Made by a program: the position numbers and the translations under genes. A stretch of DNA of 64,000 nucleotides from Nepenthes gracilis (lineage: Eukaryota > Streptophyta > Magnoliopsida > Caryophyllales > Nepenthaceae), in the NCBI GenBank assembly GCA_033239525.1, contig BSYO01000025.1, forward strand, positions 10,760,001-10,824,000. The letters are read 5' to 3'. Positions 59,787 to 64,000 of the stretch are shown here, in pieces (position 1 is the stretch's first letter; each line of letters starts with the position of its first letter). The notes beneath the pieces are model-generated. The model saw only the letters and a list, made by a program, of their open reading frames with translations, had not been told where the DNA came from and ran no database searches.

Positions 59787-61851
59787 CTGGGATAAAATGA
59801 GTAGATAGTTATGCCCTAATCATTAATATATGGAATACTACAATTTATAGAAACCAGTATAGAAACCTGCATTGATAGATAAATGAAAAGTAGTGGCTAC
59901 AGTCAAAAACACACAATTCCCCGTTAACACTACATATAACAATGATGCATATGATGAAAAGAAAATTCCTGTCTCCCTATGGATTGACTATAGACAGATC
60001 AGATACATCCATTCCAACCCCATGTAGGCCAGACACTGGTAACAAAGAAGGGAAAAACAGATAAAGGATATGAAAGAGCAACCAGAGCACTAAGTAAAAA
60101 AACTGACTTGTATCTAGAAAATAGACTTCCTTACAAGAAGACAACCCCCAAACATCTATTGGTAGAAATAGAGAACGTCCCCAGAAGTAGTTAGGACTTC
60201 AAAGTTCAAATGCATAGCAAATAACCACCCAACTCAACCAGTTAAAAAAGAACAATAGACCATGAAAAGAAAAAAAAGGTAGTAGAAATCAAGACTTGCA
60301 TTTGCATACATTTATAGTGTCTTCGCCAGATCATTTTGTCTGAGACCCCAAAAATAAATAAATAAATAAAACAAACAAATAGACAAACAAACAATAAATT
60401 AAAAAATAAACATGTGCAGGCAGGTGGCCGGGTCAGACCATCTGTCAACAGAAATGCAAAAACATTGAATGTAGTCAATAGTAAAGACAAAAAAAAAATG
60501 ATAGTAGTAGTAGCATATACAGAAGGCAGCAGAAGCTAAATTTCATAAAAGAGAGAAGGATCTTGAAGAACAGAAAATCAAGCAATGGTAAAAAAGAGAA
60601 AATAGGAAGAATCTTCTAATCTTGATATCTTAAGGTAATTTCTTAAATTTATCTTGGTAGGAATCTTGTTTTATTCAGGAAATTTAATTTCAAGTTCCTA
60701 GCCATAATTTTGTGTCATCTTTTCATTACGCAGATTTAATTTATGTAATGAACAAGAATTGAAAATTTTATTTGTTGAAGCAATTTTGAATGTTTTGGGA
60801 AATTATATTAGTAAATAAATGAGAAAATGGACTTAGGTATTGTGAAATTAAGATATAGTAAGGTTGTTAGTGGTAGAATTATTGTACCTAGAGGATTTGG
60901 GGATTAAAGAGACATGCAAAGATAAAATAAAAATATCTTAAAAGCGGAGGAACACGCTGTATGTCTACTATCAAAGCATTTCATGGCATGTAACTGAGCA
61001 CTCTGATTTCTATAAGATCAAATTATCATTTCATATAAAACGAAAATCTTACATATATCGCAAGTATAACATGCTAAGGAAAAAATTCAAAAAATGACAT
61101 TAATCATGACTTCTATGGGGAAAAAAATGAGTATATAAATCATCTAATAATACACTTACTATCTCAACGAGTTGAGAAACTAAGGTTTATCATGATATAT
61201 TTGGGTATAGAAGAGGGCTTGGTTCAGAATATCATTTTCGGAACTCAAGAATACACTAGGTGTTGTCCTGCATGGCCAAGTGAGTGGATGATAAGGATTA
61301 AATATGTTCTTTTGAATGATTATGTTTGAAATTTTGCTTTAAAACCCAGAAAGTACTATGCTATATGTTCATAAGAACCCTTATGTGATCTCTAAATATT
61401 AATGGCCTTTTTTATTATATTTTTAACTAAACAGTCTCTTTACTGATTGTACATAATTTCATCAAAACTCATGATCATAGCTAATTTCGACTTTTGTATT
61501 GCGTATCGAAAAATTTGTAAACTTATTATCTGTTCATTGATCTTATCTCATAATGTAATTTTCTCATATTGCATTTAACCGTGTTTATAAGGTGTTAATC
61601 TTCAAGTTAGGACAAGACACTTGCATTGTTTAGGGTGGGACCTATGTGTTGCGTAGGTCATCGCCTATCTAAGTATTGACTGTGACAGTTATGATATAAA
61701 TAAAAGTGGTTTTAGATTTCCTATCTACATTTTTCATTTTAGGTGCATTTGTAAATGCTAAGACAAATTTTGTCTTGTTGAAAGTAGATATCTCTCCTGT
61801 TATCACTTGACCAATACATACCTTCAATCAAGTTCACCTATTCTTGGGACA
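59787..61851 (-). other. ARP7 intron, left part, no gene seen
   Basis: Start of an intron that continues past the window. It was searched for upstream ARP7 exons without success. The part after about 60800 may be LTR or untranslated leader of the gypsy element that begins at 61852, but no LTR ends or primer site were found. Confidence 0.6.
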
Positions 61852-63235
61852 ATGGCCGATAATGCACCCTCAGTTGATAATCATTCATTAGAGGCATTAG
61901 CATCTTCTTCACACGTCTCCACTCCACAATTAGAGTCACATGAGCATAAGCAAGCTATGGATTTGTTCTCTAAATTGCTTGCTATGGCAGCTTGAAAAAA
62001 GAGCCACCTTATATGGGTATGCATAGTTAGGAGCTACATTTCTCTACGGCTCTTCAAATCCCATTGATGGTAAGGCATGGTTTCTATGGATATAGAGGAT
62101 TTCAAAATTGTTGCCATATACATATCATGTTAATATTTCCTAAGTACTGCATATATTTTGTGGGATTCTACCAAGGGTCAATGTCAAGTGACTAGCTATC
62201 ACTTGGGAAGATCTTAAGAGGGAGTTTTATTTTCATTATTTTCCAAAGACTTCTAAAGATGCAAAATTTTAGCCCTCACAACATGGACAACAATGAATTT
62301 ATCTAGGCCACGCTCTCCTGTTGAGCTTACGGTCATCCTATAGTTCTCTAGTGGGAGGCCAGCTGTTTCAAATAGGAGTACACCACACAAACATGCCTTG
62401 GATGGTCTACATATCAAGGTCAAATGTTGATGGGTCTAATGCTGATGGGCAAATTTATTAGTGCAAGTATAGAGAACAATAGCATAATTCGAGGAAGTAT
62501 TTACAAATTTATATTTACAAAATTATCTTCTCTGCTCCTTTTATGATAGTCGATGTGGGAGAAAAATGTAGATGGTCTGTGCAAGGACTACATGACAATA
62601 TTAAAATTGTTTTACAAGTCATAGAGTGGTGTAAATATGGCAAGTTAGTTCATACACCTTTAAGAGTATAAATAGTCAAGTGGATTCAAAACTCGTTGAG
62701 GAACAACTAAGAGGAGTGAATAGAGTTTCTATAAGAGTAGTGCTAATCAGAGAGCATTTAAGCAGGGATGTGATTTTTTTTCGGCCTTTACTCTAGGATA
62801 AAATGATGTTTATGGAGATCGACAAGGAGGATAAAGATCTATATAGGCTCAATCTAGTCAGATAGGAGGTTCAACAACAAGATCAAGCAATGAATTTCAC
62901 AAGTTGACTGCCACGGAGGATCATGTGCATGGATATCGCAGTGCAACAGTTGTGGAAAATCTTATTCAGATGATTTTGAAGGGAGGAATAGCTATTTATC
63001 TTTGTGGGCAAACATGCCACCAAACAAAGATTGTCCTATGTGGTCTCAAAGTACAATTCAAAGGCCTAATATAAAGAAGGTTGAAGGTAGAAAGAATCAT
63101 GAAAAATCCAAGGCAAACAAAGTCAGACAGGATTTTGGTGTTGATAATACTGTTAAGGGTTCTTCTATTACTAGAAGATAAGGACACCGACATGGCCAAC
63201 CTCAAAATCAGGCTAGGGTGTTTTCCATGAATCAA
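61852..63235 (+). pseudogene. gypsy C gag, degenerate
   Basis: The N-terminal open part (61852-61995) is Ser/Ala-rich and runs into a stop after LFSKLLAMAA. The gag core near 62180-62260 has SWEDLKREF-type residues (ITWEDLKREFYFHYFPKT). The knuckle near 62935-63040 keeps C..C but lost spacing. The region after it (63060-63180) is lysine-rich. Confidence 0.75.
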
Positions 63236-63239
63236 CCTT

Positions 63240-64000
63240 TAAGTTCATGCTTCTCCAAAGGTGGTTATAGATACAGTTTCTAATTTTGGTCATAAGGCAC
63301 ATATTCTGATTGATCATGGTTCTATTCATTCATTTTTGTCTCATGCTTTGTATCACTAGATAATAGATTTTTAAGATCACTAAATTATGCCTTGATTATA
63401 GCAACTCCCTTAGGAGATTCTTTAATTGTTAAACATATGCAAAAGGATAGTATGATACAGATAGGAAATCAGGACTTTGTGGTAAGTTTAAATCCTTTTG
63501 GGATTTAGATTTCCCTTTCATTCTACTGATCAATTGATTGGAATCCTAAAGCCACAAGGAATTACATGAAAAAGAGGTATTATGAACAACCTAGAGAACA
63601 ATTTTTTTTTCCTTAGAGAACATAGTGTTTTTCCCTCATGTCATTTCTGCAATGACTATAGAAAGAGAGCTTAGAAAGGGCTGTGAAGCTTATTTAGCTC
63701 ATTTGATTGTTAAAATTGTTAGTAGAGTCATACTAGAAAATATTATTGATGTTTGTCAATTTGCAGATGTGTTTCCGAAAGAGATTCTTCAAAAGCTTCT
63801 TAATTAAAAGGGAGTTTTCCATTAATCTAGTTCCTGATATAGCTCTTATTTACATGGCACCATATCAAGTGGCTCCATTAAATTTGGTGGAATTGAAGAC
63901 TTATAAGATTTGGTGGACTAGGAATTCATTAGACCTAGCATTTTTTCTTTGGGCACATCTGTATTGTTTCTAAAGAAGGAGAGCACCATGTCATCATCCA
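63240..64000 (+). pseudogene. gypsy C protease and RT start, degenerate
   Basis: The protease reads VVIDTVSNFGHKAHILIDHG, S-I-H-S-F-L-S, with D-H-G in place of the catalytic D-S/T-G. From 63640, ISAMTIERELRKGCEAYLAH and VCQFADVFPKEI give the pre-RT block. After a frame shift, EFSINLVPDIALIYMAPYQV and APLNLVELK show the RT start, which is cut by the window end. Confidence 0.85.

Larger units (their letters stand above)
16360..64000 (-). other. ARP7: ARP7 gene body, 3' three quarters (start beyond the window)
   Basis: This span joins five exons at 59645-59786, 58588-58832, 50022-50205, 48359-48426 and 16360-16512. The spliced reading frame is 792 bases, 263 residues plus stop, with no internal stop. 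Intron lengths are 812, 8,382, 1,595 and 31,846 bp, and the intron upstream of 59786 exceeds 4.2 kb. The remaining ~100 N-terminal residues were searched for between 59800 and 61800 and not found, so they must lie right of the window. The gene is therefore longer than 47.6 kb, although the protein is small. Confidence 0.93.
61852..64000 (+). mobile_element. Ty3/gypsy element C, gag to start of RT, continues past the window
   Basis: Plus-strand order is gag start at 61852 (MADNAPSVDNHSLEALASSS), gag body in broken frames to about 62900, CCHC knuckle remnant near 62935-63040 (QCNSCGK ... KDCPM), protease near 63250-63500, and the pre-RT region from 63640. Multiple stops. It lies in the ARP7 intron in the orientation opposite to the gene. 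Confidence 0.85.

Noticed and set aside
1..64000. CRISPR-like arrays, phage genes, bacterial operons or a novel defence system
   Set aside because: No regularly spaced short repeats with unique spacers and no prokaryotic-type gene organisation; repeats present are microsatellites, LTRs and transposon ends.

Overview
The window looks like nuclear DNA of a flowering plant, probably a eudicot. The evidence is one intact, intron-rich plant gene, ACTIN-RELATED PROTEIN 7 (ARP7), surrounded and invaded by typical plant transposable elements (Ty3/gypsy, Ty1/copia, L1-type LINE, hAT, PIF/Harbinger and its MITEs) and by an endogenous Caulimoviridae (pararetrovirus) copy. The species cannot be told from the sequence. 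No tRNA, rRNA, CRISPR array or bacterial-type gene was seen.

Left part, 1-14.9 kb, lies beyond the 3' end of ARP7 and is stacked LTR retrotransposons. It holds a decayed gypsy element on the minus strand (pol, protease, gag, primer-binding site and a 2.2-kb LTR, 1-5331), a probable small non-autonomous LTR element (5.3-8.3 kb), and the 3' end of a plus-strand gypsy element whose long LTR (8748-14928) is split by a 3.4-kb solo LTR in the opposite orientation (9975-13387). Several of these LTRs carry a TAA/TTA microsatellite beside a purine-rich tract.

Right part, 16.36-64 kb, is the 3' three quarters of ARP7 on the minus strand. Five coding exons (59645-59786, 58588-58832, 50022-50205, 48359-48426, 16360-16512) join in frame with GT-AG borders and encode the last 263 residues of a protein of about 363. 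The first ~100 residues lie past the right edge. The last intron is 31,846 bp long. From low to high coordinate it contains a tandem repeat, a 4.35-kb PIF/Harbinger element, a copia element interrupted by a second copia, a hAT transposase gene, a gypsy fragment, the 5' half of a LINE, an inverted pair of pararetrovirus copies (the long one interrupted by a 2.3-kb solo LTR), and the 3' half of the LINE. The 8.4-kb intron upstream has two Harbinger-type MITEs. The open-ended intron at the right edge holds another gypsy element.

Every mobile or viral reading frame is broken by stops and shifts, so ARP7 is the only gene here that looks functional. Exon borders were read base by base. Borders of decayed elements are approximate unless an LTR end or target duplication is named.
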